Assembly (NCBI GenBank): GCA_009838625.1
Contig: VXRG01000104.1
Location: 1-40,642, forward strand
DNA from: Caldilineaceae bacterium SB0664_bin_27
GTDB taxonomy: Bacteria; Chloroflexota; Anaerolineae; Caldilineales; Caldilineaceae
Length of the DNA: 40,642 nt
Direction: 5' to 3'
In this document: in pieces, positions 16,756 to 25,640 of the stretch
Layout of the letters: the number at the start of each line of letters is the position of its first letter
Position numbering within the stretch: position 1 is the first letter of the stretch
Position numbers and translations under genes: made by a program
Notes under the pieces: generated by a model
What the model was told of the DNA's origin: nothing
The model's input: only the letters and a program-made list of their open reading frames with translations
The model's database searches: none

Positions 16756-17880
16756 ATGGCAGACAAGCTACGTGCAGCCGTTATCGGCGCCGGGGGCATT
16801 TCAGCAAATCACATCCACGGCTACCTTGCCACGGGACGCTACGAAGTCGTTGCGCTGGCCGACCTGAGTGCCGAGGCCATGGCCGAAAAGAACGACCAGT
16901 TCGACATTTCCCCCGCCCACTACAGCGACGGCCGCGAGATGATGGAAAAGGAGCGGCCCGACGTCGTTTCGATCTGCACCTGGCATAAGGGTCATTCCCC
17001 CTGGACCGTCGCGGCCGCGGCCTACAAGCCCAAGGCGATTCTGTGCGAAAAGCCAATGGCTGATTCAGTCGGCGCCGCGGAACAGATGCTGATCGCTTGC
17101 AGGCGAAACGACGTGAAACTCGCCATCGGCCACCAGCGCCGCTTTCTTCCCGCCTACACGCTGGCCAAGGAACTGATCGCCTGCAATGCCATCGGCGAAG
17201 TCAACCTGATACAGAGCCTGGGCGGCGCCGGTCTGCCAAACTACAGTTCCCATCAGACGGACATGTACCGCTACCTGCTGTCAGACGATGAGTGCGTCTG
17301 GGTCATGGGCAACATTGAGCGCAAGACCGACCAGCACGAACGCGCCACACGCATCGAGGACCGCGCCATGGCCGTCTTTCAGTTCGCGGGCGGGGCAAGG
17401 GCGATGATCCTCAGCGATCTCGTAACGAATTACTACCAGGGCGCGCAAATCTATGGTGCTGAAGGCATGATCAGCATAACCACTGAGTCGCTTAACATCT
17501 TGAATGCAAAGAGCGGTGGTCGCTGGGAGAAGCATGAGCCGGACGGCAAGTTTTACACTGTAGAAGAACTAGGCAACCGCTTCGAATGGCAGGAGGGCGG
17601 AGCCGCACAGGCGGATGAACTGGCCGATTGGGTGGAGGGCAAGGTCGACGCGCACAGAGGGGACGGCGAACATGGATACAAGGCCCTGCAGATGGTCCAT
17701 GCCGTTTACGAGTCAGCCCGGATGCATGAAAAGGTGGATATGCCTCTCCAGACACGCGTGAATCCCCTCGATCTCATGGTGGAATCAGGGCACTTGACGC
17801 CGCAGCGCCCTGGCAAGTACGATATACGCGCCGTGCATCTGCGAAACGATAATATGTTGGACGATACGCAGAACAGATAG
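16756..17880 (+). CDS. Gfo/Idh/MocA family oxidoreductase
   Basis: A 374-residue NAD(P)-dependent oxidoreductase. N-terminal Rossmann motif AVIGAGGISANHIHGYL, acidic end of the second strand ALADLS, and the family signature CEKPMADS with the catalytic-site Lys. A His in SSHQTDMYRYL fits the position of the catalytic His. The ATG at 16756 follows GGGAG at 5 bases, which fits better than an in-frame ATG at 16693. Members oxidise or reduce hydroxyls of sugars and inositols. It is followed 50 bases later by a PhyH gene. Confidence 0.9.
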   Translation: MADKLRAAVIGAGGISANHIHGYLATGRYEVVALADLSAEAMAEKNDQFDISPAHYSDGREMMEKERPDVVSICTWHKGHSPWTVAAAAYKPKAILCEKPMADSVGAAEQMLIACRRNDVKLAIGHQRRFLPAYTLAKELIACNAIGEVNLIQSLGGAGLPNYSSHQTDMYRYLLSDDECVWVMGNIERKTDQHERATRIEDRAMAVFQFAGGARAMILSDLVTNYYQGAQIYGAEGMISITTESLNILNAKSGGRWEKHEPDGKFYTVEELGNRFEWQEGGAAQADELADWVEGKVDAHRGDGEHGYKALQMVHAVYESARMHEKVDMPLQTRVNPLDLMVESGHLTPQRPGKYDIRAVHLRNDNMLDDTQNR

Positions 17881-17928
17881 AAATCATCTTTAACCGTTCG
17901 ATGGGAATGCGTACAGGAGGGCATGACC

Positions 17929-18897
17929 ATGAAACTCACGGCCGAGCAGCTAGAGCAATACGACGAAGAGGGCTATGTCATCGTTCGCGACGTTTTCGAT
18001 CCTGAACAGGATATCGATCGAGTAATTGAAGAGTACAAGGGCGTGCTGGACAATCTGGCCCACGACCTGTATGACGCGGGGGAGACCAGTTCACTCTACG
18101 ACGAACTTCCATTTGCCGAGCGGCTGATCGCCATCTACCAGGAGAGCGGCAAGGTTCATGCCCAATACTTCGACTTCTCGCTGCCACAGGGGAATGTGAA
18201 GCCGGATACGCCGTTCTGGGCAGGCCCGGCGGTCTTCGGCATGTTGACAAACGAAAGTCTGCTCGACTCGGTCGAGTCGATCCTGGGGGGTGAAATCTAC
18301 TCAAACCCCGTGCAGCATGTCCGCCTCAAGCCGCCGGAGCATCTCACTCCGATAAACCAGGAGACCGGGCGCGTGATGCTTGGCAAAACGGTCGTCCACC
18401 AGGACCACGGCGTCGTCAGGCCGGAGGCGGACGAGACCCAGATGCTGACGGTCTGGTTTCCGCTCATGGACGTAAATGTGGAAAACGGCTGCCTCTGTGT
18501 CTGGCCGGGCAGTCACAAGCGAGGTCTGGTCGACCATTGTCCTACCAATCTCGGCCTCGCGGTTCCCGGCAAGCTCCTGGAAGGTAAAGCCAAGCCCATG
18601 ATCATGAACAAGGGCGATGCCTTGCTCATGCACAAGCAGACGCTGCACGCTTCCTACTCGAACAACAGCGATACGATTCGCTGGAGTTTCGACATTCGCT
18701 ACAATCCGACCGGACAGCCTACGGGCCGGCCGGCCTTCCCGGGCTTTGTCGCGCGCAGCCGCAAGTACCCCGACACGGTCCTGCGCGAACCGGCCTCGTG
18801 GGAGAAGCTGTGGCGCGATACACGCGATTACATGGCGACGATCGAGCACGCGGGCAGCTTCAACCGCTGGACAGAAGACAATCCCGTTTGCGCCTGA
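17929..18897 (+). CDS. Phytanoyl-CoA dioxygenase (PhyH) family protein
   Basis: A 322-residue Fe(II)/2-oxoglutarate-dependent dioxygenase-like protein. The N-terminal YDEEGYVIVRDVFD is the PhyH hallmark. Iron ligands: His157 and Asp159 in VHQDHG, and a distal His at 235 or 240 in LMHKQTLHASY; Arg251 in RWSFDIRY is suited to bind 2-oxoglutarate. AGGAGG ends 2 bases before an ATG at 17923 but 8 bases before the ATG at 17929, so the second is the likelier start. The clustering with Gfo/Idh and SDR genes suggests hydroxylation of a small molecule rather than of phytanoyl-CoA. Confidence 0.88.
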   Translation: MKLTAEQLEQYDEEGYVIVRDVFDPEQDIDRVIEEYKGVLDNLAHDLYDAGETSSLYDELPFAERLIAIYQESGKVHAQYFDFSLPQGNVKPDTPFWAGPAVFGMLTNESLLDSVESILGGEIYSNPVQHVRLKPPEHLTPINQETGRVMLGKTVVHQDHGVVRPEADETQMLTVWFPLMDVNVENGCLCVWPGSHKRGLVDHCPTNLGLAVPGKLLEGKAKPMIMNKGDALLMHKQTLHASYSNNSDTIRWSFDIRYNPTGQPTGRPAFPGFVARSRKYPDTVLREPASWEKLWRDTRDYMATIEHAGSFNRWTEDNPVCA

Positions 18898-19056
18898 CCC
18901 AGCTGTAGTGATCATGGATCAGCGAGCATAGGCTGCGGCGATTGACCGAGGACAGGAGAGAGGTGGGTTGAGCGAAAGCTCGCTCGCCTCTTTTGATGAC
19001 GGGAGCCGGCCGCGGCTGAGTCGTCAATTGAATTCACCGTTTAGAGAGGTCAAGAC

Positions 19057-20076
19057 ATGACCGAGGGATCTGGCGCGGCACCACTCAGAATGGGCCAATA
19101 CGGGACGAAGCACGGGCACGCCGCGGGCAAGATGCAGGCGATGCTGGATTCGCCCGATGTCGAAGTGGCGGGTCTGTTTGAACCGGACAGGGAGCGCCGC
19201 GCCGAACTGGAAGGAAGCAGCGGCCCGTTCGGCCAAGTGCGCTGGTTCGACACCGAAGAGGAACTCCTGTCCGACGCCTCGATCGTTGCCGTGGCCTCCG
19301 AAGGCAAGAACGCAGAGAGCCTACCCCAAACTGAAGCCATCGTCGATGCCGGCAAGCATGTCTGGTACGATAAGCCGGCCGGTGAAGACTGGCCAGCCTG
19401 GCAGAGAGTAGTGGGAAAAGCCCAGGACCAGGGCCTGCTTATCCAGATGGGCTACATGTTTCGCTACCAGAACGGCTTCTGCCAGATCGCCGAGTGGGTA
19501 CACGGTGGTCTCCTTGGCGACATCTATTGCACGCGCGCCCACATGTCGACTAACGTCAATCCGAGCGGCCGCAGCGCCCTTGGCGTACATCAGGGAGGCA
19601 TCTTTTTCGATCTAGGCGGGCATATGCTCGATCAGGTCGTGCATCTGATGGGCAGGCCGACGCGTACGACCAGCTTCTTCCGCACAGACGGGCCGGGGCC
19701 GGCATGTACAGACAACACGCTCGGAGTTCTTGAGTACGAGCGAGGGCTCGCGTTTGTGGACATCGCGGCAATGGAACCGAAGCCAATGGCCCGGCGCTTC
19801 GAGGTCTACGGAACAAAGGGCAGCGCGATACTGCTCGATCCATTCGAGCCGCCTTTTGCGATCAGATTGTGCCTGGAAGAGGCCGGCGAGGGATTCGAAG
19901 CGGGAGACCAGATTGTCCCGGTCCCAACCCAGAGCCGGCAGCAGACCTACGAGGAAGAGCTGGTTGCATTTGTGGCAACTCTGCGCGGCCAACAGCCTCC
20001 GGACCGTTCACCCGAACACGAACTCCTTGTACAGGAGACCCTACTGCGGCTGACCGGCAGGATCGCGGAAGGGTAG
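19057..20076 (+). CDS. Gfo/Idh/MocA-like oxidoreductase, divergent
   Basis: A 339-residue protein with the Gfo/Idh/MocA two-domain layout. The Rossmann loop is unusual: LRMGQYGTKHGHAAGK replaces GxGxxG, and the family EKP is DKP in VWYDKPAGEDW. The C-terminal domain has FFDLGGHMLDQVVHLMG, whose His fits the catalytic position, and FEVYGTKGSAIL. It may have an altered cofactor site. About 160 bases without a gene separate it from the PhyH gene, but the strand is the same, so it is probably part of the same cluster. AGAGAGGT precedes the ATG. Confidence 0.85.
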   Translation: MTEGSGAAPLRMGQYGTKHGHAAGKMQAMLDSPDVEVAGLFEPDRERRAELEGSSGPFGQVRWFDTEEELLSDASIVAVASEGKNAESLPQTEAIVDAGKHVWYDKPAGEDWPAWQRVVGKAQDQGLLIQMGYMFRYQNGFCQIAEWVHGGLLGDIYCTRAHMSTNVNPSGRSALGVHQGGIFFDLGGHMLDQVVHLMGRPTRTTSFFRTDGPGPACTDNTLGVLEYERGLAFVDIAAMEPKPMARRFEVYGTKGSAILLDPFEPPFAIRLCLEEAGEGFEAGDQIVPVPTQSRQQTYEEELVAFVATLRGQQPPDRSPEHELLVQETLLRLTGRIAEG

Positions 20077-20144
20077 GAGGCCCGATCCGCGCCGGACCAG
20101 ACGCCGCGCATCCCATTTTCTCGAAGGTAGTCGAAACCTCGTAC

Positions 20145-21506
20145 CTACGCCCGCGCATGGCGCAGGCGAATCGACAAGTAGATCCTTTGTGAGCGCCGCC
20201 ACAGCCAAAAGTTGCGGACAACTGATCCGGCGTTAAATGCTGTCACAGCAATAAAGACGCCGGGAACGCCGCAGAGGATGACACCGCTTTCTGCGCACGG
20301 CCGCCCTCCCAGCAGGCTCCCCAATGTCAGCAGCGCCGTAACCGTTACCAGCGAAAACGCATCCGACTCGGTGATTCGCCGCGTCCTCTGACTGTTGATC
20401 AGCGTACCCTGAAACAGACTGGAAAGCGCCGTCAGGGCCGGCAAGGGGATCACCAGCCAGAGCGAGAGCTTGGCCTGCGGGAGAAGTTCGGGCGGAAGAG
20501 CTGCAACCCGGTTAAACCAGAGATCGCCCAGAGGAGTAATGGCCAGCGCCAGCGGGACTGCCGCCAGGGTCAGGCCCAGCCGCCACGTGAATTTTCTCAG
20601 CAGATCGATCGACCCCGGCCGGTCCAGCAGCACGATGACCGACTCCACGAAGGCGTAGGCCGCACTGTTGGTCATGAGGAGTACGCCGTAGAGTACGGGC
20701 CAGAGCGCGAGCGAGCTCAAGGAGTCCGGCATGCGGCTGAGGCTTGCGCTGACCAGCGGTTGAAGCATGATCTGCATAAAGGTTGTCAGGACCAGAGGAA
20801 GATAGAAGCGAAAGAACCGTCGCCAGGTCAGGGGCGACTCACCCGGAATCACCGACAGCAGGTTCTTGCGAACGACAGGCCTCACACGTAAAGTCGCGTA
20901 GACGGCCTCGAATACGACGCCTGTGGAGATGGCGGTGCTGGCGACGATGACACCGTCCCATTTCAGCAACCCGAATAGTCCCACAGCCAGGACCACCTCA
21001 AGGATGAGCCGCATCACGGTCCCTAGAGATACTGCACGCGTCTGGTCGCAACGTATCAAAACGCCGTACTGGAAGCGCCGAATCGCCAGGCTCGGGACGA
21101 AGGGGAGCATTATGCGGACGCCAGTCCGGACGGGCTCGGCAAGCTCCGCCGGCGCCGAAATCAGGCCAAAGACAACGAAGTCAAATACCGGAGTAAAGGC
21201 GAGCAGGAAATGGGCTGCGGTCAATCCGACACTCAGCCAGATCACGTAGCGGCGGCCCTGCCGGTAGGAGGCCTTGTCTCTACTCAGCGCCGTGGAAGCG
21301 GACAGCGTGGAGATGGAAGGAGCGGAAAGAACCAGGACCAGCGAAAAGGCCAGCCCCCAAGCCGCCAGCTGGACTTTGGGATCTGCGCTGCGGGCCACGA
21401 CCGCCGCCAGAATCGGCTGCTCGACGGTGATCATGAACCAGCTCAACGCGAGCGGCGACCATGTCTTGAAGATGCCACGCGTGGAAAGTTGGGACGCGGG
21501 GGTCAT
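20145..21506 (-). CDS. Multidrug/oligosaccharidyl-lipid/polysaccharide (MOP)-type membrane protein
   Basis: A 453-residue integral membrane protein with about 12 hydrophobic segments. The N-terminal FKTWSPLALSWFMITVEQPILAAVVAR pattern and the duplicated arrangement recall the MOP superfamily (MATE exporters, flippases and ANKH-like proteins). I cannot place it in one subfamily. The ATG at 21506 lies 20 bases after the stop of the upstream dehydrogenase gene; an in-frame start at 21575 would overlap that gene. The C terminus is short and Arg-rich, consistent with a cytoplasmic end. The substrate is unknown. Confidence 0.75.
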   Translation of the reverse strand: MTPASQLSTRGIFKTWSPLALSWFMITVEQPILAAVVARSADPKVQLAAWGLAFSLVLVLSAPSISTLSASTALSRDKASYRQGRRYVIWLSVGLTAAHFLLAFTPVFDFVVFGLISAPAELAEPVRTGVRIMLPFVPSLAIRRFQYGVLIRCDQTRAVSLGTVMRLILEVVLAVGLFGLLKWDGVIVASTAISTGVVFEAVYATLRVRPVVRKNLLSVIPGESPLTWRRFFRFYLPLVLTTFMQIMLQPLVSASLSRMPDSLSSLALWPVLYGVLLMTNSAAYAFVESVIVLLDRPGSIDLLRKFTWRLGLTLAAVPLALAITPLGDLWFNRVAALPPELLPQAKLSLWLVIPLPALTALSSLFQGTLINSQRTRRITESDAFSLVTVTALLTLGSLLGGRPCAESGVILCGVPGVFIAVTAFNAGSVVRNFWLWRRSQRIYLSIRLRHARA

Positions 21507-21526
21507 AGCGCAAATGCAGGCGTTGG

Positions 21527-22525
21527 CTACTCGTTTTGCCAGTCCAGGAGCGTCCCCATCATTCCCGGTTCCCACCGGGCCAGCGAATGGTAGGCAGCCG
21601 AAGCGTCCCGCCAGCTGAATCTGTGGGTAGTGATCGGATCCACGACCAGTCGCCCGCCTGCAATCAACCTAAGGGCGGTGTTTTCGTCGGCCTGGTGGGT
21701 CCACCAGCCCGGCGCCGAATCCAACCGGGGTCTTGTGCTCTCATGGGCTCCGATAACAGTCAGCCCTTTCTTGTGAACGTCTCGATAGAAGTTTACCGCC
21801 TCGGTATCTCCTCGCGTGCTGGCCAGCAGAACTACTCGCCCGCCGAAACGCGCCAAGTCAAATGCCGCGGGAATGGCTTCAGGATGGCCGGTAGCGTCAA
21901 TGACCAGGGCCGGATCCTCTCCCCCAATGCTGGCCCGCAGAGCAGTCGGGAGCTCATCGTCCGCGGGCAAGGCGGCGTCGACGCCAAGCGCTTCCGCGAA
22001 TTCCAGGCGGTGCGCATCTTTGTCTATGGAGACGACAGGAAGCCCGCCGTTAAGGCGGGCCAGCTGCATTGCCAGCAGCCCGACCGGTCCGCAACCTATG
22101 ACCGCCACAGGTTCACCCAATTCGATGCGCGCTTTGCGGACGCCTTGCATTGCGATGGAAGTGAGCCTGAAGAAGGCCGCCCGTTCATTGGTAAGCCCGT
22201 TCGGAACATGGTTGCAGTTCGACGCCGGCACAGTCGCGAACATTTTATGGTTGGCACGTGAGGCTACACGGTCGCCTGCCGCCCAGCCCTCAACACCTGC
22301 GCCGACCTCAACCACTTCGCCGATATGGCTGTACCCCGTATGCTGGGGATAGCGTTCCGACGTATTCGCCAGTCCCAGAAGAAAGGCCCTCTCGGTGCCA
22401 GGGCTGATGAGGGATACAAGAGCCCTGATTAGAATCTCGCCAGGTCCAGCCGATGGCATCTCGCATTCCCGCACGTCCGCGACGCCCCTTTCCAGAAACA
22501 GGACTTCAAAGTTTTGGTTTGACAT
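21527..22525 (-). CDS. Zinc-free medium-chain dehydrogenase (BchC-like)
   Basis: A 332-residue MDR protein. It begins with the catalytic-domain pattern SLISPGTERAFLLG, in which SPGTE replaces the CGxD zinc motif, and has GYSHIGEVVEVGAGVEGWAAGDRV. The cofactor domain has AVIGCGPVGLLAMQLARL followed by acidic VSIDKDAHR, suggesting NAD. No structural zinc Cys cluster is visible. This pattern occurs in bacteriochlorophyllide dehydrogenase-like and sugar dehydrogenase-like proteins. The ATG at 22525 has AGAGGA 5 bases upstream. Promoter candidate at 22606-22614. It is followed by the MOP-type transporter gene. Confidence 0.83.
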   Translation of the reverse strand: MSNQNFEVLFLERGVADVRECEMPSAGPGEILIRALVSLISPGTERAFLLGLANTSERYPQHTGYSHIGEVVEVGAGVEGWAAGDRVASRANHKMFATVPASNCNHVPNGLTNERAAFFRLTSIAMQGVRKARIELGEPVAVIGCGPVGLLAMQLARLNGGLPVVSIDKDAHRLEFAEALGVDAALPADDELPTALRASIGGEDPALVIDATGHPEAIPAAFDLARFGGRVVLLASTRGDTEAVNFYRDVHKKGLTVIGAHESTRPRLDSAPGWWTHQADENTALRLIAGGRLVVDPITTHRFSWRDASAAYHSLARWEPGMMGTLLDWQNE

Positions 22526-22605
22526 AGTTGTCCTCTGGGTCTCCAGACATTTGCTCACGGGGGAGAACGCATTTCAGAAGCGCGCCTTTTGGCCGCCAAA
22601 GAGCC

Positions 22606-22614
22606 AGTATATCA
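22606..22614 (-). promoter_or_regulatory. Extended -10 promoter for the BchC-like gene
   Basis: The minus strand reads TGATATACT, an extended -10 (TGnTATACT). No convincing -35 box lies upstream, as is usual for extended -10 promoters. The leader to the ATG at 22525 would be about 75 bases. Confidence 0.35.
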
Positions 22615-22753
22615 CAGAAGCCGGAGCGGATGAGCATGATGGACGTTTGATCAGATGGGAGAGAGGAGTGGGAACTGCCCGGAGCCAGTTCACTTTCAGT
22701 GGGATACGTGAGATCGCTCCCGCCCTGGGATGCAGTCGAACAGGCCCAAGAAC

Positions 22754-22783
22754 TTGACAATTCCGGCTGCCGCGTGCGATTAT
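22754..22783 (+). promoter_or_regulatory. Sigma70-type promoter for the peptide-type ABC operon
   Basis: A perfect -35 box TTGACA (22754-22759) lies 18 bases before GATTAT (22778-22783), which matches the -10 consensus at 4 of 6 positions. The leader before the ATG at 22851 would be about 60 bases. Confidence 0.45.
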
Positions 22784-22850
22784 CTACCCGCTCCAATAAG
22801 GGGCTATTGTCTCGGATGTCTTTCCTAACCCAAACCTACTGGAGGTACCT

Positions 22851-24506
22851 ATGTTCAGAAGTAAGATTCTGGGTCTTGTGATCGTTCTGTCCATGGCACT
22901 GCTGGTTGCCTGCGCGGCGCCTGCTGCTGCGCCTGCCGCAGAAGAGGCAGAGGCGCCGATGGCGGATTCCTCCGCCGAGGATGCCGAAGTCGAGCAGGTG
23001 CTCATTGGCGGCTTCGACGTTGGGCCGGGCGGCGACCCGCAGGGCGTTCTGTACAATAACGGCGCAGGCAATGTCTGGTTCGTCAAGATGTTCACGCCGT
23101 TGATTATTATGGACTCCACTTTCTCCAACCACACTAGTGAAGCCGCACTGGCGGTCAGCTGGGAGCCGAACGAGGACGCAACCGTTTGGACATTCAACCT
23201 GCGAGAAGGCGTCAAATGGCATGACGGCGAGGATTTCACCGCTTCGGACCTGAAATGGACTGCTGAGTTCGTTTCTGCCCCGATGGCGGCCGTGACCCAT
23301 TTCGGCATCAGTCAGCCCAACCAGATAGTTGGTTGGACTGAGTACAATGATGGCGAGGCCGACGAGATCGCAGGAATCAGAGTCGTTGACGATCTGACGC
23401 TCGAAATCGAGCTCTCGATATCGAATCCCCGGTTCTACGACTCCGTGCGCGGCTTTTACGCTCTGCCGGAGCATGCCATCGACTTCGAGCCGACCGAGAT
23501 TTTCAGCGCCGACTGGTGGTTCACCAATCCGGTCGGTACTGGTCCTTTCAGATTCGATTCCTACGAAAAAGACCAGTTCATGACCCTCGCACCCAATGAA
23601 CTTTACTGGGATGGCGTACCTGAATTGGACCAGCTGATCAACCGCTACTTCGTTGACGAGACGGCCGCGGTGCTGGCGCTGGAAAGTGGTGACATCGACT
23701 TCACCTACGTTAGCGCCGACGTGGCAAGCCGCTTTGCCGGCAACCCGGACTACCAGATATTCTCGGGCCCGTCCTTTGTGACCAACATGTTCAACTACAA
23801 CTTCCTGAACGAACCGTGGTCGGACAAGCGGATTCGCCAGGCCTTCATGTACGGCATCGACCGGGCCTCGATCATCAGCGACGTCTTCAACGGCACTGCC
23901 CAGGCGACGCCCTGCCAGGATCCCTATCCCACTTTCTGGCCGGAAGACGCCAACTACTACGAATATGATCCTGAGAAGGCCCGTGAACTTCTGGCCGAAG
24001 CCGCTGCTGATGGTGTCACGCTAGACGGCGTCAACCTGGATATCCCGACCTACTACACATCGCAGCTGGCGAAGGACATTCTGACCGTGATGCAGGCCAA
24101 TATGGCCGACGTCGGCGTCAATGTCAATCCCACGTTCCTCGACGTGCCGACCTGGCGTACGGTTGTGGATGACAATGCCTCTGAGTGGAACATCGCCTAT
24201 CGCGGCGCGGGCGGCGGCCCGGCATCCTACAGCCCGATCTGGTACGTCGAAGGCAACCAGTGGGGGCTTGAAGACTCGAACTACGTCGACCTGTTCGAGG
24301 CGATGAACGCGGCGCAGAATGCAGACGAGTACAGGGCTGCCCGCACTGCCCTGTGCGAGTATCAGAACGAAGAGGCCACCTTCGCTTACTGGTGGGTCTC
24401 CACGCGTTACGGTATTGCTACCGTTGACATTGAGGACTTCCACTACTTCCCGGCTCCCGGCGGCGGCCCGTACGTTGACCGCTCCCAGGACTGGAATATG
24501 AAGTAA
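22851..24506 (+). CDS. Peptide-type ABC substrate-binding lipoprotein (SBP_bac_5)
   Basis: A 551-residue extracytoplasmic solute-binding protein of family 5 (DppA/OppA/NikA type). It has a Sec lipoprotein signal with lipobox LLVAC (about residues 17-21) and an Ala-rich linker. Family marks: FNLREGVKWHDGEDFTASDL, NPVGTGPFRFDSYEKDQF and the Tyr-Gly-Ile-Asp-Arg stretch in FMYGIDRASI. TGGAGG lies 5 bases before the ATG. A perfect hairpin lies just after the stop. It binds peptides or other small solutes (many relatives take oligosaccharides or opines) for the two downstream permeases. Confidence 0.93.
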   Translation: MFRSKILGLVIVLSMALLVACAAPAAAPAAEEAEAPMADSSAEDAEVEQVLIGGFDVGPGGDPQGVLYNNGAGNVWFVKMFTPLIIMDSTFSNHTSEAALAVSWEPNEDATVWTFNLREGVKWHDGEDFTASDLKWTAEFVSAPMAAVTHFGISQPNQIVGWTEYNDGEADEIAGIRVVDDLTLEIELSISNPRFYDSVRGFYALPEHAIDFEPTEIFSADWWFTNPVGTGPFRFDSYEKDQFMTLAPNELYWDGVPELDQLINRYFVDETAAVLALESGDIDFTYVSADVASRFAGNPDYQIFSGPSFVTNMFNYNFLNEPWSDKRIRQAFMYGIDRASIISDVFNGTAQATPCQDPYPTFWPEDANYYEYDPEKARELLAEAAADGVTLDGVNLDIPTYYTSQLAKDILTVMQANMADVGVNVNPTFLDVPTWRTVVDDNASEWNIAYRGAGGGPASYSPIWYVEGNQWGLEDSNYVDLFEAMNAAQNADEYRAARTALCEYQNEEATFAYWWVSTRYGIATVDIEDFHYFPAPGGGPYVDRSQDWNMK

Positions 24507-24521
24507 CGACTGACTGCGGCG

Positions 24522-24555
24522 ACGCTGACGGCTCTATGCTTCGAGCCGTCAGCGT
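24522..24555 (+). terminator. Perfect 13-bp hairpin after the binding-protein gene
   Basis: ACGCTGACGGCTC and its exact reverse complement flank an 8-base loop, 15 bases after the binding-protein stop codon; a few T residues follow. It lies 48 bases before the DppB-type permease start. It may act as a partial terminator or stabilise the upstream mRNA, so that more binding protein than permease is made. Confidence 0.6.
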
Positions 24556-24603
24556 TTCCGTTCCGAATTCCTTCAGTTCTTTTCCGCAAGGCCTCCCGCA
24601 CCA

Positions 24604-25557
24604 ATGCAGTACTTCCTCCGCCGCGTTCTAATCAACATACCGGTCCTGTTTCTGGTCACCTTGGTCATCTATCTCTTGATCAATCTCGCGCCGGGTGATC
24701 CGGTCGATTTCTTTGTCAACGAGGAGATCGGGATTACGAAAGAGGACTTGGACTTCGTGCGCGAGCGATATGGGCTCGACGACCCGATTCCCGTACGCTA
24801 CGTCAAATGGCTGGGACAGGTCGCTCAAGGCGATCTCGGTTTCCGGTTCAAGAATGGAGACGACGTTGCCGAGGTGCTGGCCGTCCGAATGAGGCGGACT
24901 TTTCTGCTTATGGGAACGGCCCTTGCGATAGGCATCGTGGTGGGCATTACGCTCGGCATATTCATTGGACTGCGTCAGTACTCGATTTGGGACTTCACGC
25001 TCACTGGCCTTTCATTCGTAGGCATATCCATGCCGGCATTTATTGCGGGCATCTTTGGCCTCTATATATTCTCAGTAAAGTTGGGCTGGTTCCCCTCCGG
25101 AGGAATGCGCACAATCGGAAAGCCGGAGTCACTCTTTGATCTTCTCTATCACCTCGTGCTTCCGGCAGGAACACTCGCAATTTTCAATCTGGCGACCTTT
25201 CTGCGCTACACCCGATTCAGCATTCTGGAAGTGCGAGGGGAAGATTACGTTCGCACGGCGAATGCAAAGGGCCTGAAACCTCCCGTGGTCACATGGCGGC
25301 ATGTCTTTCGCAATGCGCTCCTACCCGTCGTTACCGTCGTAGGCCTGAGCCTCCCTTCCCTGGTAGCCGGCGCTCTCTTTACTGAAACCATTTACAGTTG
25401 GCCGGGCATGGGCGCACTGCTGGTCGATGCCGTGGCTGCGAGAGACTATCCCATGGTGATGGGTATCATGTTGGTGACGGCCCTTGTCGTTCTGGCCGCG
25501 AATCTTATTACGGACCTAGCCTATGCAGTGGCCGATCCAAGAATTCGTTACACCTGA
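24604..25557 (+). CDS. Peptide-type ABC transporter permease, DppB type
   Basis: A 317-residue inner-membrane permease. The N terminus YFLRRVLINIPVLFLVTLVIY and LINLAPGDPVD are the standard DppB/OppB start, followed by five further hydrophobic segments. The EAA-type loop near the C terminus reads TANAKGLKPPVVTWRHVFRNALLPVV, and FTETIYSWPGMG is the typical periplasmic motif. It pairs with the DppC-type permease encoded 83 bases downstream. No strong ribosome binding site is seen before the ATG. Confidence 0.93.
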   Translation: MQYFLRRVLINIPVLFLVTLVIYLLINLAPGDPVDFFVNEEIGITKEDLDFVRERYGLDDPIPVRYVKWLGQVAQGDLGFRFKNGDDVAEVLAVRMRRTFLLMGTALAIGIVVGITLGIFIGLRQYSIWDFTLTGLSFVGISMPAFIAGIFGLYIFSVKLGWFPSGGMRTIGKPESLFDLLYHLVLPAGTLAIFNLATFLRYTRFSILEVRGEDYVRTANAKGLKPPVVTWRHVFRNALLPVVTVVGLSLPSLVAGALFTETIYSWPGMGALLVDAVAARDYPMVMGIMLVTALVVLAANLITDLAYAVADPRIRYT

Positions 25558-25640
25558 TCCCGAGTTTCCGATGGGAGAGTCTGTGATTCTCCTCTTTGAA
25601 CCGAATTTCAGAAAGACAGCTACAAAGCTAAATCGCTGAC

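Larger units (their letters stand above)
22526..22850. other. Divergent intergenic region with two promoter candidates
   Basis: About 325 bases separate the minus-strand dehydrogenase gene from the plus-strand peptide-type binding-protein gene. It holds an extended -10 promoter on the minus strand (22606-22614) and a TTGACA-type promoter on the plus strand (22754-22783). No other feature seen. Confidence 0.5.
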
